Notes under the pieces: generated by a model
Told to the model about the DNA's origin: nothing
The model's input: the letters and a program-made list of their open reading frames with translations, nothing else
Database searches by the model: none
Shown: piece after piece, positions 38,418 to 49,929 of the stretch
Position numbering within the stretch: position 1 is the stretch's first letter
Layout of the letters: each line of letters opens with the position of its first letter
Made by a program: the position numbers and the translations under genes
Assembly (NCBI RefSeq): GCF_004137795.1
Contig: NZ_NWTM01000001.1
Location: 2,283,229 to 2,347,228 of the forward strand
Reading direction: 5' to 3'
DNA: 64,000 nucleotides
Source: Pectobacterium zantedeschiae
GTDB lineage: Bacteria; Pseudomonadota; Gammaproteobacteria; Enterobacterales; Enterobacteriaceae

Positions 38418-39380
38418 ATGAGACTCAAGAAATACAATAAAATTTTTGGGATGCTGTCTTTATTTGCAGCCACTGTTCTACTGAGCGGTTGCGATATGGC
38501 GCTGATGAACCCCAAAGGAGAGATCGGGTTAGAACAAAGATCGCTAATACTGACTGCCATCGGGCTGATGTTGATCGTTGTGATTCCCGTTATCGTTATG
38601 ACGATAGCTTTTGCCTGGAAGTTCCGTGCTTCCAATGAAAAGGCAAAATATACCCCGAATTGGTCACACTCCAACAAGATAGAAGCCGTAGTCTGGACTG
38701 TACCAATTATCATTATCGTTATTCTTGGCACGATTACCTGGAAGACGACCCACTCGCTTGATCCGTACAAGCCGCTGGTATCAGACGTCAAACCTATCAA
38801 TGTCGAAGTTATTTCGCTTGACTGGAAATGGTTGTTTGTTTACCCGGACCTTGGTATCGCTACGGTTAACGAATTGGCTTTCCCTGCCAACGTGCCTGTT
38901 GCATTCAAGATCACATCCGACTCCGTGATGAACTCCTTCTTCATCCCTCGTCTTGGTGGACAGATTTACGCCATGGCCGGAATGCAGACGAAGCTCCACT
39001 TAATCGCTAATGAACCGGGCAAGTATGACGGTATCTCCGGCGGTTATAGCGGTAAAGGCTTCTCTGGTATGAAGTTCACCGCGATTGCCACACCGACCCA
39101 ACAGGAATTCGATCAGTGGGTTGCGAACGTTCGTGCGTCCAACAAGACACTGAACACCATGGATGAATTCAACACGTTGGCTAAGCCAAGTGAATTCCAT
39201 CCTGTCGAATACTTCTCCAGTGTCCAGCCGGATTTGTTCAATAATATTATTCGCAAATTCATAGGCAACGACATGAACATGCAACATCATGGTGAAGGCA
39301 TGAAGCCCGATGAAAACATGCAACACGGTGAGGGTATGAACATGGGCGAGCATAGCTCGCACAAAGGAGCCGAGGGATAA
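38418..39380 (+). CDS. cyoA: CyoA, cytochrome bo3 ubiquinol oxidase subunit II
   Basis: 320-residue subunit II. The signal peptide ends in a lipobox LLSGC (Cys25). Two membrane helices (about 45-70 and 88-110) are followed by a periplasmic cupredoxin domain without the CuA ligands, as expected for quinol oxidases ([36 protein letters not shown]). The last 35 residues are Met/His-rich ([20 protein letters not shown]), similar in character to E. coli but a possible metal-binding tail. First gene of cyoABCDE. Confidence 0.97.
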   Translation: MRLKKYNKIFGMLSLFAATVLLSGCDMALMNPKGEIGLEQRSLILTAIGLMLIVVIPVIVMTIAFAWKFRASNEKAKYTPNWSHSNKIEAVVWTVPIIIIVILGTITWKTTHSLDPYKPLVSDVKPINVEVISLDWKWLFVYPDLGIATVNELAFPANVPVAFKITSDSVMNSFFIPRLGGQIYAMAGMQTKLHLIANEPGKYDGISGGYSGKGFSGMKFTAIATPTQQEFDQWVANVRASNKTLNTMDEFNTLAKPSEFHPVEYFSSVQPDLFNNIIRKFIGNDMNMQHHGEGMKPDENMQHGEGMNMGEHSSHKGAEG

Positions 39381-39384
39381 TACG

Positions 39385-41376
39385 ATGTTCGGAAAACTTA
39401 CACTCGATGCGGTTCCGTACCACGAACCCATTATTATGGTCACCGTGGCGGCGATCATCGTTGGCGGCCTTGCGCTGCTAGCGGCAATAACCTATTTCGG
39501 TAAGTGGAAATGGCTGTGGACCGAGTGGTTCACCTCCGTAGACCACAAGAAAATTGGTATCATGTATATCATCGTCGGCTTGGTGATGATGATACGTGGC
39601 TTTGCCGATGCCATCATGATGCGCGGCCAGCAGGTTCTTGCCTCTGCCGGGCAAGAAGGCTTCCTAAACGCTCACCACTACGATCAGATCTTCACCGCGC
39701 ACGGTGTCATCATGATCTTCTTCGTGGCAACCCCGTTCGTTGTTGGCTTGATGAACCTTGCGGTTCCCTTGCAGATCGGTGCGCGTGACGTTGCTTTCCC
39801 ATTCCTGAACTCTCTCAGCTTCTGGCTATTTGTCGCTGGCGTTGTCTTGATCAACCTCTCTCTCGGGGTCGGTGAGTTTGCGCAGACTGGCTGGGTGGCG
39901 TATCCGCCGCTTTCAGGAAAGGAGTACAGTCCCGGCGTCGGGGTCGATTACTGGATATGGAGTCTACAGATATCCGGTATCGGTACCACGCTGACTGGCG
40001 TTAACTTCTTCGCGACAATTCTGAAGATGCGTGCACCGGGCATGACGTTGATGAAAATGCCGGTATTCACCTGGACAGCGCTGTGTACTAACGTGCTGAT
40101 CATTGCCGCATTCCCGATATTGACCGTTACCATTGCGCTGCTGACGCTTGACCGTTACCTCGGCACCCATTTCTTTACCAATGATATGGGTGGCAACATG
40201 ATGATGTACATCAACCTGATTTGGGCATGGGGTCATCCTGAGGTTTACATTCTGGTGCTACCGATATTCGGTGTTTACTCCGAAGTGGTTGCGACCTTCT
40301 GTAAAAAACGTCTGTTTGGCTACACCTCACTGGTATGGGCAACCATTGCGATTACGGTTCTATCGTTCATCGTTTGGTTACACCACTTCTTTACCATGGG
40401 GTCCGGCGCGAACGTCAACGCCTTCTTTGGTATAGCCACAATGATTATTTCAATCCCGACCGGGGTTAAAATCTTCAACTGGCTGTTCACCATGTATCAA
40501 GGTCGTATTCAGTCCCACTCTACGATGCTGTGGACCACGGGCTTCATCATCACCTTCACCATCGGTGGGATGACAGGCGTACTGCTAGCCGTACCGGGGG
40601 CAAACTTTGTCCTGCACAACAGTCTGTTCCTGATTGCTCACTTCCATAACGTGATCATCGGCGGCGTGGTGTTTGGTTGCTTCGCGGGTATTACTTACTG
40701 GTTCCCGAAAGCCTTTGGTTTCACCCTGAACGAAACCTGGGGTAAACGCGCGTTCTGGTTCTGGATTATCGGCTTCTTCGTTGCCTTTATGCCGCTGTAT
40801 GTTCTCGGCTTCATGGGAATGACGCGTCGTTTGAGCCAGCAAATCAACCCTGAATTCCACGCCTTGCTGGTTGTGGCATCCATCGGTGCAGTATTAATTG
40901 GTATCGGTGTACTGTGTCAGCTTATCCAGTTCTACGTCAGTATCCGTGACCGTGACCAGAACCGCGATCTGACAGGCGACCCATGGGGTGGACGTACGCT
41001 GGAGTGGGCAACCTCTTCTCCTGCACCGTTCTACAACTTCGCTATCGTGCCACATGTTGACGAGCGTGATGCTTTCTGGGAAGCGAAAGAGAAAGGTGAG
41101 GCTTACAAGCGCCCTGCCAGCTATGAAGAGATTCACATGCCGAAGAATACCGGCGCCGGTGTGATTATCTCTGCATTTAGCCTGGTATTCGGTTTTGCTA
41201 TGATCTGGCATATCTGGTGGCTGGCCATCGCTGGCTTCGCAGGCATGATTGTGACCTGGATCGTGCACAGCTTTAATCAAGACGTGGATTACTACGTACC
41301 GGTTAAAGAAATTGAGCAAATTGAGAATCAGAATTTTGATCAACTCAGTAAGGCAGGCGTGAAACATGTCAACTGA
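39385..41376 (+). CDS. cyoB: CyoB, cytochrome bo3 ubiquinol oxidase subunit I
   Basis: 663-residue catalytic subunit that reduces oxygen to water and pumps protons. It has about fifteen membrane helices. CuB and haem ligands are clear: [11 protein letters not shown] (low-spin haem His), WGHPEVY (CuB His cross-linked to Tyr), WLHHFFTMG (two CuB His) and [11 protein letters not shown] (haem o3 and haem b His). It starts four bases after the cyoA stop, and cyoC overlaps its end by 11 bases. Confidence 0.98.
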   Translation: MFGKLTLDAVPYHEPIIMVTVAAIIVGGLALLAAITYFGKWKWLWTEWFTSVDHKKIGIMYIIVGLVMMIRGFADAIMMRGQQVLASAGQEGFLNAHHYDQIFTAHGVIMIFFVATPFVVGLMNLAVPLQIGARDVAFPFLNSLSFWLFVAGVVLINLSLGVGEFAQTGWVAYPPLSGKEYSPGVGVDYWIWSLQISGIGTTLTGVNFFATILKMRAPGMTLMKMPVFTWTALCTNVLIIAAFPILTVTIALLTLDRYLGTHFFTNDMGGNMMMYINLIWAWGHPEVYILVLPIFGVYSEVVATFCKKRLFGYTSLVWATIAITVLSFIVWLHHFFTMGSGANVNAFFGIATMIISIPTGVKIFNWLFTMYQGRIQSHSTMLWTTGFIITFTIGGMTGVLLAVPGANFVLHNSLFLIAHFHNVIIGGVVFGCFAGITYWFPKAFGFTLNETWGKRAFWFWIIGFFVAFMPLYVLGFMGMTRRLSQQINPEFHALLVVASIGAVLIGIGVLCQLIQFYVSIRDRDQNRDLTGDPWGGRTLEWATSSPAPFYNFAIVPHVDERDAFWEAKEKGEAYKRPASYEEIHMPKNTGAGVIISAFSLVFGFAMIWHIWWLAIAGFAGMIVTWIVHSFNQDVDYYVPVKEIEQIENQNFDQLSKAGVKHVN

Positions 41377-41980
41377 AACTCTGACTAACCACAATACTGC
41401 CCATGCCGAGCATGGGCACCACGACGCAGGAGCCAATAAAGTATTCGGCTTCTGGGTCTACCTGATGAGCGACCTGATCATTTTCGGGTCACTGTTCGCA
41501 ACCTATGCAGTACTGGTTAACGGTACTGCTGGTGGCCCCAGCGGGAAAGACATTTTCCAACTGCCCTTCGTGCTGGTAGAAACGTTCGCACTGTTGTTCA
41601 GTAGTATTACCTACGGCATGGCTATGATCGCCATGAATAAGGGCAACAAATCACAGGTTAATACCTGGTTGGGTGTGACCTTCTTGTTCGGTCTGGTGTT
41701 TATCGGGATGGAAATCTATGAATTCCATCACCTAATCGTTGAAGGCTATGGCCCGGATCGCAGCGCGTTCCTGTCTGCCTTCTTCGCACTGGTCGGCACC
41801 CACGGACTCCACGTAACGGGCGGTCTGATCTGGTTGGTCATCATGATGATTCAGGTGTCCAAACGTGGCCTGACTGCAACCAACAAAACACGTCTGATGT
41901 GCCTGAGCCTGTTCTGGCACTTCCTTGACGTGGTGTGGATTTGTGTCTTCACCGTTGTTTATCTGCTGGGGGCAATCTAA
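41366..41980 (+). CDS. cyoC: CyoC, cytochrome bo3 ubiquinol oxidase subunit III
   Basis: 204-residue membrane subunit with five helices, after a His-rich N-terminus ([14 protein letters not shown]). [15 protein letters not shown] and [16 protein letters not shown] are the family motifs. It stabilises subunit I. Its start lies inside the cyoB end, and its stop shares a base with the cyoD start (TAATG), so translation is coupled through this part of the operon. Confidence 0.97.
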   Translation: MSTETLTNHNTAHAEHGHHDAGANKVFGFWVYLMSDLIIFGSLFATYAVLVNGTAGGPSGKDIFQLPFVLVETFALLFSSITYGMAMIAMNKGNKSQVNTWLGVTFLFGLVFIGMEIYEFHHLIVEGYGPDRSAFLSAFFALVGTHGLHVTGGLIWLVIMMIQVSKRGLTATNKTRLMCLSLFWHFLDVVWICVFTVVYLLGAI

Positions 41981-42312
41981 TGAGTCATTCAACAACCGAT
42001 CATGCAGGTGCCAGCCACGGTAGCGTTAAGTCATATGTGATAGGTTTTGTTCTGTCCGTTATTTTGACAGTCATTCCTTTCAGTATGGTCATGAGCGGCA
42101 CTGCATCGCATAACGCCATTCTTTTCACAGTGGTGGGATGTGCAGTGGTTCAAATTCTGGTGCATCTGGTGTACTTCCTGCACCTGAATACGTCCTCAGA
42201 AGAGCGCTGGAATGTAGTGGCTCTTGTGTTTGCCGTCCTGATTATCGCGATTGTTGTCGTGGGCTCCATCTGGATTATGATGAGCGCACACCACAACATG
42301 ATGATCCAGTAA
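41980..42312 (+). CDS. cyoD: CyoD, cytochrome bo3 ubiquinol oxidase subunit IV
   Basis: 110-residue subunit with three membrane helices ([55 protein letters not shown]). It aids assembly of the CuB site. I start at [10 protein letters not shown] (ATG 41980-41982), which overlaps the cyoC stop by one base; an upstream extension in frame lies within cyoC and is not real. Confidence 0.96.
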   Translation: MSHSTTDHAGASHGSVKSYVIGFVLSVILTVIPFSMVMSGTASHNAILFTVVGCAVVQILVHLVYFLHLNTSSEERWNVVALVFAVLIIAIVVVGSIWIMMSAHHNMMIQ

Positions 42313-42326
42313 CAGAGCCGTAAAAG

Positions 42327-43217
42327 ATGATTAAGCAATACCTGCAAGTTACTAAACCAGGAATTATTTTCGGAAATCTGATTTCCGTTATCGGTGGGTT
42401 TCTCCTTGCGGCCCAAGGCCACATTGATTATCCCTTGTTTCTCGCCACCCTACTGGGTGTGTCGTTAGTCGTTGCGTCTGGCTGCGTGTTTAACAACGTC
42501 ATTGACCGCGATATCGATAAGAAAATGGAGAGAACCAAAAATCGGGTTCTGGTAAAAGGACTGATTTCGCTGAAGGTAACGCTGGTTTACGCATCGCTGT
42601 TAGGTATTGCGGGCTTTGCTCTGCTGTACATCGCGGCTAATCCGCTGGCCATGTGGCTGTCGGTGATGGGCTTCGTCGTATATGTGGGTGTATATAGCCT
42701 GTACATGAAGCGACATTCTGTTTATGGCACGTTGATTGGCAGCCTGTCCGGCGCAGCACCACCTGTTATCGGTTACTGTGCCGTTAGCAACCAGTTCGAC
42801 GCTGGCGCGTTGATTCTGCTGTTAATCTTCAGCCTGTGGCAGATGCCGCACTCCTACGCGATTGCGATTTTCCGCTTCAAGGATTATCAGGCAGCCAACA
42901 TCCCGGTTCTGCCCGTTGTGAAAGGCATCTCCGTTGCAAAAAACCACATCACGCTCTATATCGTCGCGTTTGCGGTGGCAACATTGATGCTGTCTCTCGG
43001 CGGTTATGCGGGCTACAAATATCTGATCGTTGCCGCAGCAGTCAGCGTGTGGTGGTTAGGTATGGCGTTATCAGGCTATAAAAATGCTATTGATGACCGC
43101 GTATGGGCAAGAAAACTGTTTGTTTTCTCCATTGTCGCGATTACCTCACTAAGCGTGATGATGTCCGTGGACTCAATGGCTCCAGCGCATGAAGTACTGC
43201 TGACCTACCTGCGTTAA
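42327..43217 (+). CDS. cyoE: CyoE, protohaem IX farnesyltransferase (haem O synthase)
   Basis: 296-residue UbiA-family membrane prenyltransferase that adds farnesyl to haem b to make haem O for the CyoB active site. The Asp-rich prenyl-diphosphate motif NNVIDRDID and the loop 6-7 region [16 protein letters not shown] are present, with about nine membrane helices. Last gene of the cyo operon, 14 bases after cyoD, followed by a strong terminator. Confidence 0.97.
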   Translation: MIKQYLQVTKPGIIFGNLISVIGGFLLAAQGHIDYPLFLATLLGVSLVVASGCVFNNVIDRDIDKKMERTKNRVLVKGLISLKVTLVYASLLGIAGFALLYIAANPLAMWLSVMGFVVYVGVYSLYMKRHSVYGTLIGSLSGAAPPVIGYCAVSNQFDAGALILLLIFSLWQMPHSYAIAIFRFKDYQAANIPVLPVVKGISVAKNHITLYIVAFAVATLMLSLGGYAGYKYLIVAAAVSVWWLGMALSGYKNAIDDRVWARKLFVFSIVAITSLSVMMSVDSMAPAHEVLLTYLR

Positions 43218-43243
43218 CCATAAGCAGCACGTTATTTATTAAG

Positions 43244-43274
43244 AAAAACAGGTGGCTCGTCCACCTGTTTTTTT
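43244..43274 (+). terminator. Terminator of cyoABCDE
   Basis: AAAACAGGTGG-CTCGT-CCACCTGTTTTTTT: ten-base stem, five-base loop and T-run, 27 bases after cyoE. Confidence 0.92.
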
Positions 43275-43440
43275 ATGGCGAGCTTCCGGGCCGTCGCAAG
43301 CGACGTTGAAAAACGCGCCCCTGCGTTTCTTCTTTCCCCCTTCCCCCATTTTCTCTTTCGCCAAATCACGTAACAAACCTATCGTTTACTGTCTGGCCAA
43401 TAACGCACTAAAATAGCGCCAATTGTTTTCAGAGGTATGC

Positions 43441-44805
43441 ATGAACGATAATAAAATGACCCCTGGTGAATTACGCGCCACATGGGGCTTGGGAGCCGTT
43501 TTTTCACTACGCATGCTTGGCATGTTCATGGTGTTGCCCGTTCTAACAACTTACGGTATGGCATTACAAGGCGCCAGTGAAGCACTGATCGGGATTGCGA
43601 TTGGCATCTATGGCCTGATGCAGGCTATTTTCCAGATCCCCTTCGGCTTAGTCTCCGACCGTATTGGCAGAAAGCCTCTGATCGTCGGGGGGCTGCTAAT
43701 TTTTGCACTGGGTAGCGTCATCGCTGCACTGAGCGACTCCATTTGGGGCATTATTCTCGGCAGGGCGTTGCAAGGCGCGGGTGCCATTTCCGCCGCCGTC
43801 ATGGCGCTGCTTTCCGACCTGACGCGTGAACAGAACCGAACCAAAGCCATGGCGTTTATTGGCGTGAGTTTTGGCGTCACCTTTGCTATCGCGATGGTCG
43901 TTGGCCCTATCGTTACGCACGCCTTCGGTTTGCAAGCGCTCTTTTGGGGCATCACCGTTCTGTCACTCGCTGGCATTGCTATCACACTGACCTTAATCCC
44001 TTCTGCGCCCGCACACGTCCTGAATAGAGAATCGGCGATGGTGCGTGGCAGTTTCCGCAAAGTACTCGGCAATAGCCGCCTGCTGAAACTGAATATCGGC
44101 ATCATGTGTCTGCATATTTTATTGATGTCGAGTTTCGTCGCCCTACCCCGCGCAATGGAGTCCGCAGGACTGGCACCACAGGACCAGTGGAAAGTCTATC
44201 TGGTCACCATGTTGGTCTCCTTTGCTGGCGTCGTACCCTTCATCATTTATGCTGAAGTGAAAAGACGGATGAAACAGGTCTTCATCGGCTGCATCGTGGT
44301 ATTAATCGCCGCAGAAATTGTTCTGTGGGCGTCAGGCAACCATCTCTGGCAAATTATCATCGGTGTACAACTGTTTTTCCTGGCTTTCAACGTCATGGAA
44401 GCGCTGTTGCCATCGCTGATTAGCAAGGAATCGCCCGCGGGATACAAAGGCACCGCAATGGGTGTTTACTCCACCACACAGTTTATCGGTGTAGCAATCG
44501 GAGGAAGTCTCGGTGGCGGGCTGTTTGAACTTTATGGCGCATCAGTCGTGTTTATGGCTGGCGCGGCCATTGCGGTTATCTGGCTGTTTGTCAGCTTCAC
44601 CATGCAGGAACCGCCCTATCTCAGCAGCCTGAGAATCGCACTGTCCGATTTAGCATTGCAAGATAGTCAGTTGGAACAAAAAATACGCACCCAACCCGGT
44701 GTTGCCGAAGTGGTTATCGTGCCGGATGAGTACAGCGCCTACGTGAAGATCGACAACAAAAAGACCAATCGACAGCAGTTAGAGCAATTAGCGGGTCAAG
44801 CCTAG
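43441..44805 (+). CDS. yajR: YajR, MFS transporter with C-terminal YAM domain
   Basis: 454-residue, 12-helix major-facilitator protein, the same length as E. coli YajR. Motif A is GLVSDRIGRKPLI, and LGRALQGAGAI is present. After the last helix a soluble ferredoxin-like YAM domain (about 388-454, SYDEY-like VIVPDEYSAYVKID) follows, as in the E. coli crystal structure. Substrate unknown. I start at MNDNKMTPGELR rather than the open frame six codons upstream because it matches E. coli. Monocistronic, with terminator. Confidence 0.93.
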   Translation: MNDNKMTPGELRATWGLGAVFSLRMLGMFMVLPVLTTYGMALQGASEALIGIAIGIYGLMQAIFQIPFGLVSDRIGRKPLIVGGLLIFALGSVIAALSDSIWGIILGRALQGAGAISAAVMALLSDLTREQNRTKAMAFIGVSFGVTFAIAMVVGPIVTHAFGLQALFWGITVLSLAGIAITLTLIPSAPAHVLNRESAMVRGSFRKVLGNSRLLKLNIGIMCLHILLMSSFVALPRAMESAGLAPQDQWKVYLVTMLVSFAGVVPFIIYAEVKRRMKQVFIGCIVVLIAAEIVLWASGNHLWQIIIGVQLFFLAFNVMEALLPSLISKESPAGYKGTAMGVYSTTQFIGVAIGGSLGGGLFELYGASVVFMAGAAIAVIWLFVSFTMQEPPYLSSLRIALSDLALQDSQLEQKIRTQPGVAEVVIVPDEYSAYVKIDNKKTNRQQLEQLAGQA

Positions 44806-44812
44806 GTTAAGC

Positions 44813-44838
44813 AAAAGGCCAGCTTTCGCTGGCCTTTT
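44813..44838 (+). terminator. Terminator of yajR
   Basis: AAAAGGCCAGC-TTTC-GCTGGCCTTTT; 11-base stem including A/T pairs. It may serve convergent yajQ too. Confidence 0.9.
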
Positions 44839-44874
44839 CTATTGATCGGCTGATCGGCGGATGGATAGAAAGCA

Positions 44875-45366
44875 TCAATCGCGGAAGTTGGTAAATTGGA
44901 ACGGCTGTCCCAGATTGCCACCACGAATCAACGCCATTACACCCTGCAAATCATCACGTGATTTACCGGTGACACGAACCTGTTCACCCTGAATCTGCGC
45001 CTGAACTTTCAGTTTGCTGTCTTTAATCAGCTTGATGATTTGCTTCGCTAGCGTCGTTTCAATACCTTGCTTCAGCTTCGCTTCCACACTGTACGTTTTG
45101 CCGCTGTGTTCCATCTCTTCAGGAATTTCCAGCGATCCGCCTTCAATACCCCGCTTAACCAGCTTTTCACGCAGAATATCAACCAGCTGTTGTACCTGAA
45201 AATCAGATTCGCTGGCCACTTTGATACTCTGTGATTTCTCATTCAGTTCAAAGCTGGCCGGAACATTACGAAAATCCCAGCGGGTGCTCAGATCGCGCGT
45301 CGCATTTTCCACCGCGTTACGGACTTCCTGCATATCAATTTCCGAAACAATATCGAAAGATGGCAT
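44875..45366 (-). CDS. yajQ: YajQ family nucleotide-binding protein
   Basis: 163-residue protein, the same length as E. coli YajQ, starting [18 protein letters not shown]. It has two ferredoxin-like domains with [10 protein letters not shown] and a C-terminal [20 protein letters not shown]. Family members bind nucleotides/RNA, and in Xanthomonas and Pseudomonas a homologue binds cyclic-di-GMP and influences virulence (recalled). The extra open frame upstream is not homologous. Convergent with yajR and divergent from panE. Confidence 0.95.
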   Translation of the reverse strand: MPSFDIVSEIDMQEVRNAVENATRDLSTRWDFRNVPASFELNEKSQSIKVASESDFQVQQLVDILREKLVKRGIEGGSLEIPEEMEHSGKTYSVEAKLKQGIETTLAKQIIKLIKDSKLKVQAQIQGEQVRVTGKSRDDLQGVMALIRGGNLGQPFQFTNFRD

Positions 45367-45554
45367 AATTCGCTCTCCTGACAAATTTGGCTGGCGAGCA
45401 TAATAACCGCTCTTCTGCGATAAGCAAGATGCCAGACACAATCCCGATTTTTACTCTGCATCAGGTAAACAGGTCGAATAGCACAAGATCACAATGTGAA
45501 TGATCGCCTAAGATAAGAGATCGACAGCGCCTGCATCAAACAAGGGAGACGCAC

Positions 45555-46463
45555 ATGAAAATCACCGTTCTTGGCTGTGGCGCGCTGGGCCAACTTTGGC
45601 TCGCCGCGTTGCATCAGCAAGGGCATGATGTCCAGGGATGGCTGCGCATTCCGCAACCGTATTGCTCGGTCAATGTCACTATGTTAAACGGCCAGCATTG
45701 CAATCTCAACCTGACGGCTAACGATCCCAATCATCTCGCCCAAAGTGAACTGCTGCTGGTCACGCTAAAAGCCTGGCAAGTCTCCGATGCTGTTGCCGTA
45801 CTGCTGCCCCAGCTAAACCCCCATTGCACGATTCTGCTGTTACATAACGGGATGGGTACGCGGGAAGAGCTGCCGTCGTTACAGCAGCCGCTGGTGCTCG
45901 GTATCACCACCCATGCAGCACGGCGCGACGCAAACAACGTTGTACACGTTGCCGCGGGCACGACACATATAGGTACATTTAACGGGGACAGTAGTCAAAG
46001 TCATTTAGCTGAAATACTGCATCAAGCCTTACCGGATGTCGCCTGGCATACCAATATTAGCGCAACTTGCTGGCTGAAGCTGGCAGCTAACTGCGTCATC
46101 AATCCACTAACGGTGAAATATCACTGCATCAATGGCGAACTTTCTGCGTACCCGGAGCTTATTGCCGCACTTTGTCAGGAAGTGGCCAATGTTATGGAAC
46201 GGGAAGGCTTCCACACATCGCGAGACAGTCTGCTGCTCTACGTTAATCAAATTATTCAGAACACCGCAGCAAATACCTCATCGATGTTGCAGGACATCAT
46301 CGCTCAGCGACATACCGAAATTGACTACATTACTGGGTATTTGCTGCACCGTGCGCGTCTCCACGGCCTGATACTCCCTGAAAATGCCCGTCTGTTTGAC
46401 TACATTAAGCAAAAGGAAAATGACTATGACCGCATCGGCACTGGTGTGTCTGGCGCCTGGTAG
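45555..46463 (+). CDS. panE: PanE, 2-dehydropantoate 2-reductase
   Basis: Reduces ketopantoate to pantoate with NADPH, for pantothenate and CoA. 302 residues. The N-terminal Rossmann motif is [20 protein letters not shown], and [12 protein letters not shown] and [13 protein letters not shown] are typical. The catalytic Lys lies in [15 protein letters not shown] at about 176. Its last 38 bases overlap the start of yajL in another frame, as in E. coli. Confidence 0.96.
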   Translation: MKITVLGCGALGQLWLAALHQQGHDVQGWLRIPQPYCSVNVTMLNGQHCNLNLTANDPNHLAQSELLLVTLKAWQVSDAVAVLLPQLNPHCTILLLHNGMGTREELPSLQQPLVLGITTHAARRDANNVVHVAAGTTHIGTFNGDSSQSHLAEILHQALPDVAWHTNISATCWLKLAANCVINPLTVKYHCINGELSAYPELIAALCQEVANVMEREGFHTSRDSLLLYVNQIIQNTAANTSSMLQDIIAQRHTEIDYITGYLLHRARLHGLILPENARLFDYIKQKENDYDRIGTGVSGAW

Positions 46464-47016
46464 TGAAGAAATTGAAGCCGTCACCACCATAGATTTGCTT
46501 GTCCGCGCGGGCATTCAGGTGACGCTAGCCAGTGTGGCCAGCGATGGCAATCTTGAAATCGTTTGCTCACGCGGGGTAAGGCTGCTGGCCGATGCGCCAC
46601 TGGCAATGGTTGCCGATAGCTCTTTCGATGTGCTGGTGTTACCGGGTGGGCTGCAAGGTGCGGAATGCTTCCGCGATAGCCCAATTCTGGTGGAGTGTAT
46701 TCGGCAAACACATCTGGAGGGAAAAATTGTCGCCGCAATGTGCGCCACACCTGCGCTGGTGCTTGAATATCATCAGTTGTTCCCCACCGGAAACATGACA
46801 GGCTATCCCACATTTAAAGATAATATCGCGCCAGAGAAATGGATGGAGAAACGTGTCGTCTACGATCCACGTGTAAATCTGTTAACCACACAAGGACCGG
46901 GTACGAGTATGGATTTCGCTCTGAAGATCATTGATTTGCTGCTGGGGAAAGAAAAGGCCGCCGAGGTCGCCGAGCAGCTTATTCTGCCACCCGGAATTTA
47001 TAACTATCACGATTAA
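46426..47016 (+). CDS. yajL: YajL, DJ-1 family protein deglycase/chaperone
   Basis: 196-residue DJ-1/PfpI-superfamily protein. The nucleophile elbow is AAMCATPA with Cys106, the same position as human DJ-1, and the partner Glu is at 15. Reported to protect against oxidative and electrophile damage; the deglycase activity is debated. The start by homology is [12 protein letters not shown] (46426); an in-frame ATG two codons upstream is also possible. It overlaps the panE end by 38 bases. Confidence 0.94.
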   Translation: MTASALVCLAPGSEEIEAVTTIDLLVRAGIQVTLASVASDGNLEIVCSRGVRLLADAPLAMVADSSFDVLVLPGGLQGAECFRDSPILVECIRQTHLEGKIVAAMCATPALVLEYHQLFPTGNMTGYPTFKDNIAPEKWMEKRVVYDPRVNLLTTQGPGTSMDFALKIIDLLLGKEKAAEVAEQLILPPGIYNYHD

Positions 47017-47025
47017 GCCAGACGA

Positions 47026-47047
47026 AAAAGGCGCTTGCGCGCCTTTT
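47026..47047. terminator. Bidirectional terminator between yajL and thiI
   Basis: AAAAGGCGC-TTGC-GCGCCTTTT between two convergent genes, 9 bases after the yajL stop and 6 bases after the thiI stop. Confidence 0.85.
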
Positions 47048-47052
47048 CTACA

Positions 47053-48501
47053 TTAAGGACGGTATACCTTTACGTTGCTAAAACCTTGCTCACGCAGGTA
47101 AAGCGCCTGCAGGCGGCTCATCACGCCACGCTCGCAGTAAAGCAGATAGGTTTTGCTCTGATCCAAATCACCAAACTGCGTACCCAGTTTGTAGAACGGT
47201 AAGGATTTGATTTCGATCTGATCCAATTCAAGCGGCTTATCGTCCTGTTCATCTAGAGAACGGATATCCAGCAGTACGTCGGTTGGCGCAAATGATGCCA
47301 CCGTTTCGACTTCAACCACTTCTTGCTTGGTCTGCTCGGCGATCTCACGGATATCAATATTCCGAGCTTCACTCACTACACGGTCCAGAATAGAGAAATC
47401 AAAGTGGCCTTCCTCGGCCTCAATCTTCGCTTTCACCGCCTTCACCGTCGGGCTTTTGGAGATCACACCACAGTATTCCGGCATCGTTTTGGCGAAATCT
47501 TCTGTCCCCAGTTCGCGAGCCTGTTTGATAATGTGTTCTTTATCATGAGAAATCAGCGGACGCAGAATCAGGGTATCGGAGGCATTATCGATTAAGCGCA
47601 GGTTAGTCAGCGTCTGGCTGGATACCTGTCCTAACGCTTCGCCAGTCACTAACGCCTGAACACCGTAACGCTCGGCAATTTTAGAGGCAGCACGCACCAT
47701 CATGCGTTTCAGTACGACGCCCATCTGACCGTCATCAACCTTCTCCAGAATTTCACCGACAACGGGATCGAAATCGATAGCAACAAAGCGAACCCGATGC
47801 GAGCTACCAAATCGATTCCACAGATAATGCGCAACCTGCTTCACACCAATCTCGTGTGCCGCACCGCCAAGATTGAAGAAACAGTAGTGCACGCGGCATC
47901 CGCGACGCATCAACATATAGCTGGATACACCAGAGTCGAAACCACCGGAAATCAGTGACAACACGTCTTCTTGTGTACCAATCGGGTAGCCACCAATCCC
48001 TTCATAGCGACCTTTAATCAGCAGAAGACGATCCTGCTCAATTTCCAGATGCACGGTGACCTGCGGCGAAGTGAGATTGACTCGCGCAGTCTCAATATGT
48101 TGGTTCAAACCGCCGCCAACATAGCGCTCCACGTCTTGTGAGCTAAACTCATGCTTACCGCGGCGTTTTACCCGCACACAAAACGTCTTGCCTTCCAACC
48201 GTTCACGATACAGCGCCAACGCCTGTTCAAAGATGCTGTGTACGTCGGTATAGGCGTGATCTTCAACTTCCAGAATATGGTGAATACCCGGAATTCTCGT
48301 CAGTGCATCACGAATCGTTCCACGCTGACTTTCGTCTTTAGCCCGAACTTCGATATGATCCCAGTGACGGACAACCGCCAGCGTTTCATCATAGTGTTTT
48401 AATACGTTGCGAATGTTTCCGGTTAGAATCTTGATAAAGCGCAACCTAACAGATTGGCTCTTGATGGTGATTTCCGGGAACAATTTAATGATAAACTTCA
48501 T
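47053..48501 (-). CDS. thiI: ThiI, tRNA 4-thiouridine synthetase / thiamine sulfurtransferase
   Basis: 482-residue protein with N-terminal ferredoxin-like and THUMP domains (about 1-165), a PP-loop ([10 protein letters not shown], about 183-192) that adenylates U8 of tRNA, and a C-terminal rhodanese domain with the sulfur-carrying Cys456 (LLYCERGV). It uses IscS sulfur for s4U8 and for the thiamine thiazole. Divergent from xseB-ispA-dxs; DXP made by Dxs also feeds thiazole synthesis. Confidence 0.97.
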   Translation of the reverse strand: MKFIIKLFPEITIKSQSVRLRFIKILTGNIRNVLKHYDETLAVVRHWDHIEVRAKDESQRGTIRDALTRIPGIHHILEVEDHAYTDVHSIFEQALALYRERLEGKTFCVRVKRRGKHEFSSQDVERYVGGGLNQHIETARVNLTSPQVTVHLEIEQDRLLLIKGRYEGIGGYPIGTQEDVLSLISGGFDSGVSSYMLMRRGCRVHYCFFNLGGAAHEIGVKQVAHYLWNRFGSSHRVRFVAIDFDPVVGEILEKVDDGQMGVVLKRMMVRAASKIAERYGVQALVTGEALGQVSSQTLTNLRLIDNASDTLILRPLISHDKEHIIKQARELGTEDFAKTMPEYCGVISKSPTVKAVKAKIEAEEGHFDFSILDRVVSEARNIDIREIAEQTKQEVVEVETVASFAPTDVLLDIRSLDEQDDKPLELDQIEIKSLPFYKLGTQFGDLDQSKTYLLYCERGVMSRLQALYLREQGFSNVKVYRP

Positions 48502-48754
48502 GGTGGCTGTCGTTACTTGGTCAGAAAGGTGTAAATAAATTTACCCTGAGCACTAAAATCACGTTATCGGTAAAATCAGCCAGAACAGAGATGATTTTAC
48601 CAATAGCATCCAAGGCGCGGAGTATATCATTATATGAAGATATACTGTGCGTTTTAACCGTATAATCGTCGCGCCATCCACGGATGACCAAACGCAACAC
48701 CACGCTTTGCCGCCACAAGCCAACGGCGTATAACACCAGGATTCCGAAACCACT

Positions 48755-49003
48755 ATGCCTAAAAAGACCGAGCAGCCAGTCAGCTTTGAAAGCTCACTGA
48801 ACGAACTGGAAAAAATCGTTACCCGCCTCGAATCAGGTGAACTCCCGCTGGACGATGCGCTAAATGAGTTTGAGCATGGCATCCAGCTCGCTCGTCAAGG
48901 GCAGCAAAAGCTGCAACAGGCCGAACAACGCGTACAAATCCTGCTGAGCGACGATCCTGAAGCGCCGCTGTCACCGTTTACGCCGGATAATGAGTCGCTA
49001 TGA
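48755..49003 (+). CDS. xseB: XseB, exodeoxyribonuclease VII small subunit
   Basis: 82-residue helical protein, [19 protein letters not shown], with the conserved [26 protein letters not shown] helix motif described here only by its ends (about 36-61). Several copies bind each XseA and control its single-strand nuclease activity. Its stop overlaps the ispA start (ATGA), so it heads the xseB-ispA-dxs operon. Confidence 0.96.
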   Translation: MPKKTEQPVSFESSLNELEKIVTRLESGELPLDDALNEFEHGIQLARQGQQKLQQAEQRVQILLSDDPEAPLSPFTPDNESL

Positions 49004-49911
49004 CCGATTTCAGCACGCAACTGAATGCGCATTACCAACGCACTAACCGTATGTTGGGGCATTTCATCGCAGACCTCCCCTTTCAGAGTAGTCCACTGGT
49101 CAATGCAATGGAGTATGGCTCACTCTTAGGGGGCAAACGCCTGCGTCCATTTCTGGTTTATACTACTGGTGAACTGTTTGGCGTGCCGCTAGAGAGTCTG
49201 GATGCCCCTGCTGCCGCAGTTGAATGTATCCATGCCTATTCATTGATTCATGACGACCTGCCAGCGATGGACGACGACGATTTGCGCCGTGGACAGCCGA
49301 CCTGTCATATCAAATTTGGCGAAGCGAATGCCATTCTGGCGGGCGATGCTTTGCAGACTCTGGCCTTCTCCATTCTGGCCGATGCGCCGATGCCGCAGGT
49401 CTCTGACCGCGATCGACTGGCGATGCTCTCAGAATTAGCACAGGCAAGTGGCGTAGCAGGTATGTGTGGTGGTCAGGCTTTCGATTTGGAAGCGGAAGGT
49501 CATCAGGTCGATCTGGCTGCATTAGAGCGGATTCACCGCCACAAAACAGGTGCCTTGATCCGCGCCGCCGTTCGACTGGGTGCGTTGGCCGCTGGTGACA
49601 TCGGCCGCGCAGCATTACCTCATCTGGATCGCTATGCTAACGCGATCGGGCTCGCCTTTCAGGTTCAGGACGATATTCTCGATGTTGTTGGCGACAGCGC
49701 GACAACAGGCAAACGTCAGGGTGCCGACCAGCAGTTAGGTAAAAGCACCTACCCCAGCTTGCTGGGGTTAGATAATGCACGGAAAAAAGCACAGGAGCTC
49801 TATCAGGAATCACTGGCAGCGCTGGACGAACTTGTCGCATCCAGCTCGATCTCCCTGAATATTGCCCCACTACAAGCGCTGGCGAATTTCATCGTTGAAC
49901 GCGATAAGTAA
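49000..49911 (+). CDS. ispA: IspA, farnesyl diphosphate synthase
   Basis: Condenses IPP with DMAPP and GPP to farnesyl diphosphate for quinones, undecaprenol and haem O. 303 residues. The first Asp-rich motif is [10 protein letters not shown] and the second is DDILD, with GKRLRPF and HKTGALI for substrate binding. It overlaps xseB by four bases and lies 18 bases before dxs. Confidence 0.97.
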   Translation: MTDFSTQLNAHYQRTNRMLGHFIADLPFQSSPLVNAMEYGSLLGGKRLRPFLVYTTGELFGVPLESLDAPAAAVECIHAYSLIHDDLPAMDDDDLRRGQPTCHIKFGEANAILAGDALQTLAFSILADAPMPQVSDRDRLAMLSELAQASGVAGMCGGQAFDLEAEGHQVDLAALERIHRHKTGALIRAAVRLGALAAGDIGRAALPHLDRYANAIGLAFQVQDDILDVVGDSATTGKRQGADQQLGKSTYPSLLGLDNARKKAQELYQESLAALDELVASSSISLNIAPLQALANFIVERDK

Positions 49912-49929
49912 TTACTTAATGAGTCTCTA

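Noticed and set aside
48502-48754. TPP riboswitch ahead of thiI
   Set aside because: No thi-box sequence seen; thiI and thiL are not usually controlled by it in enterobacteria.
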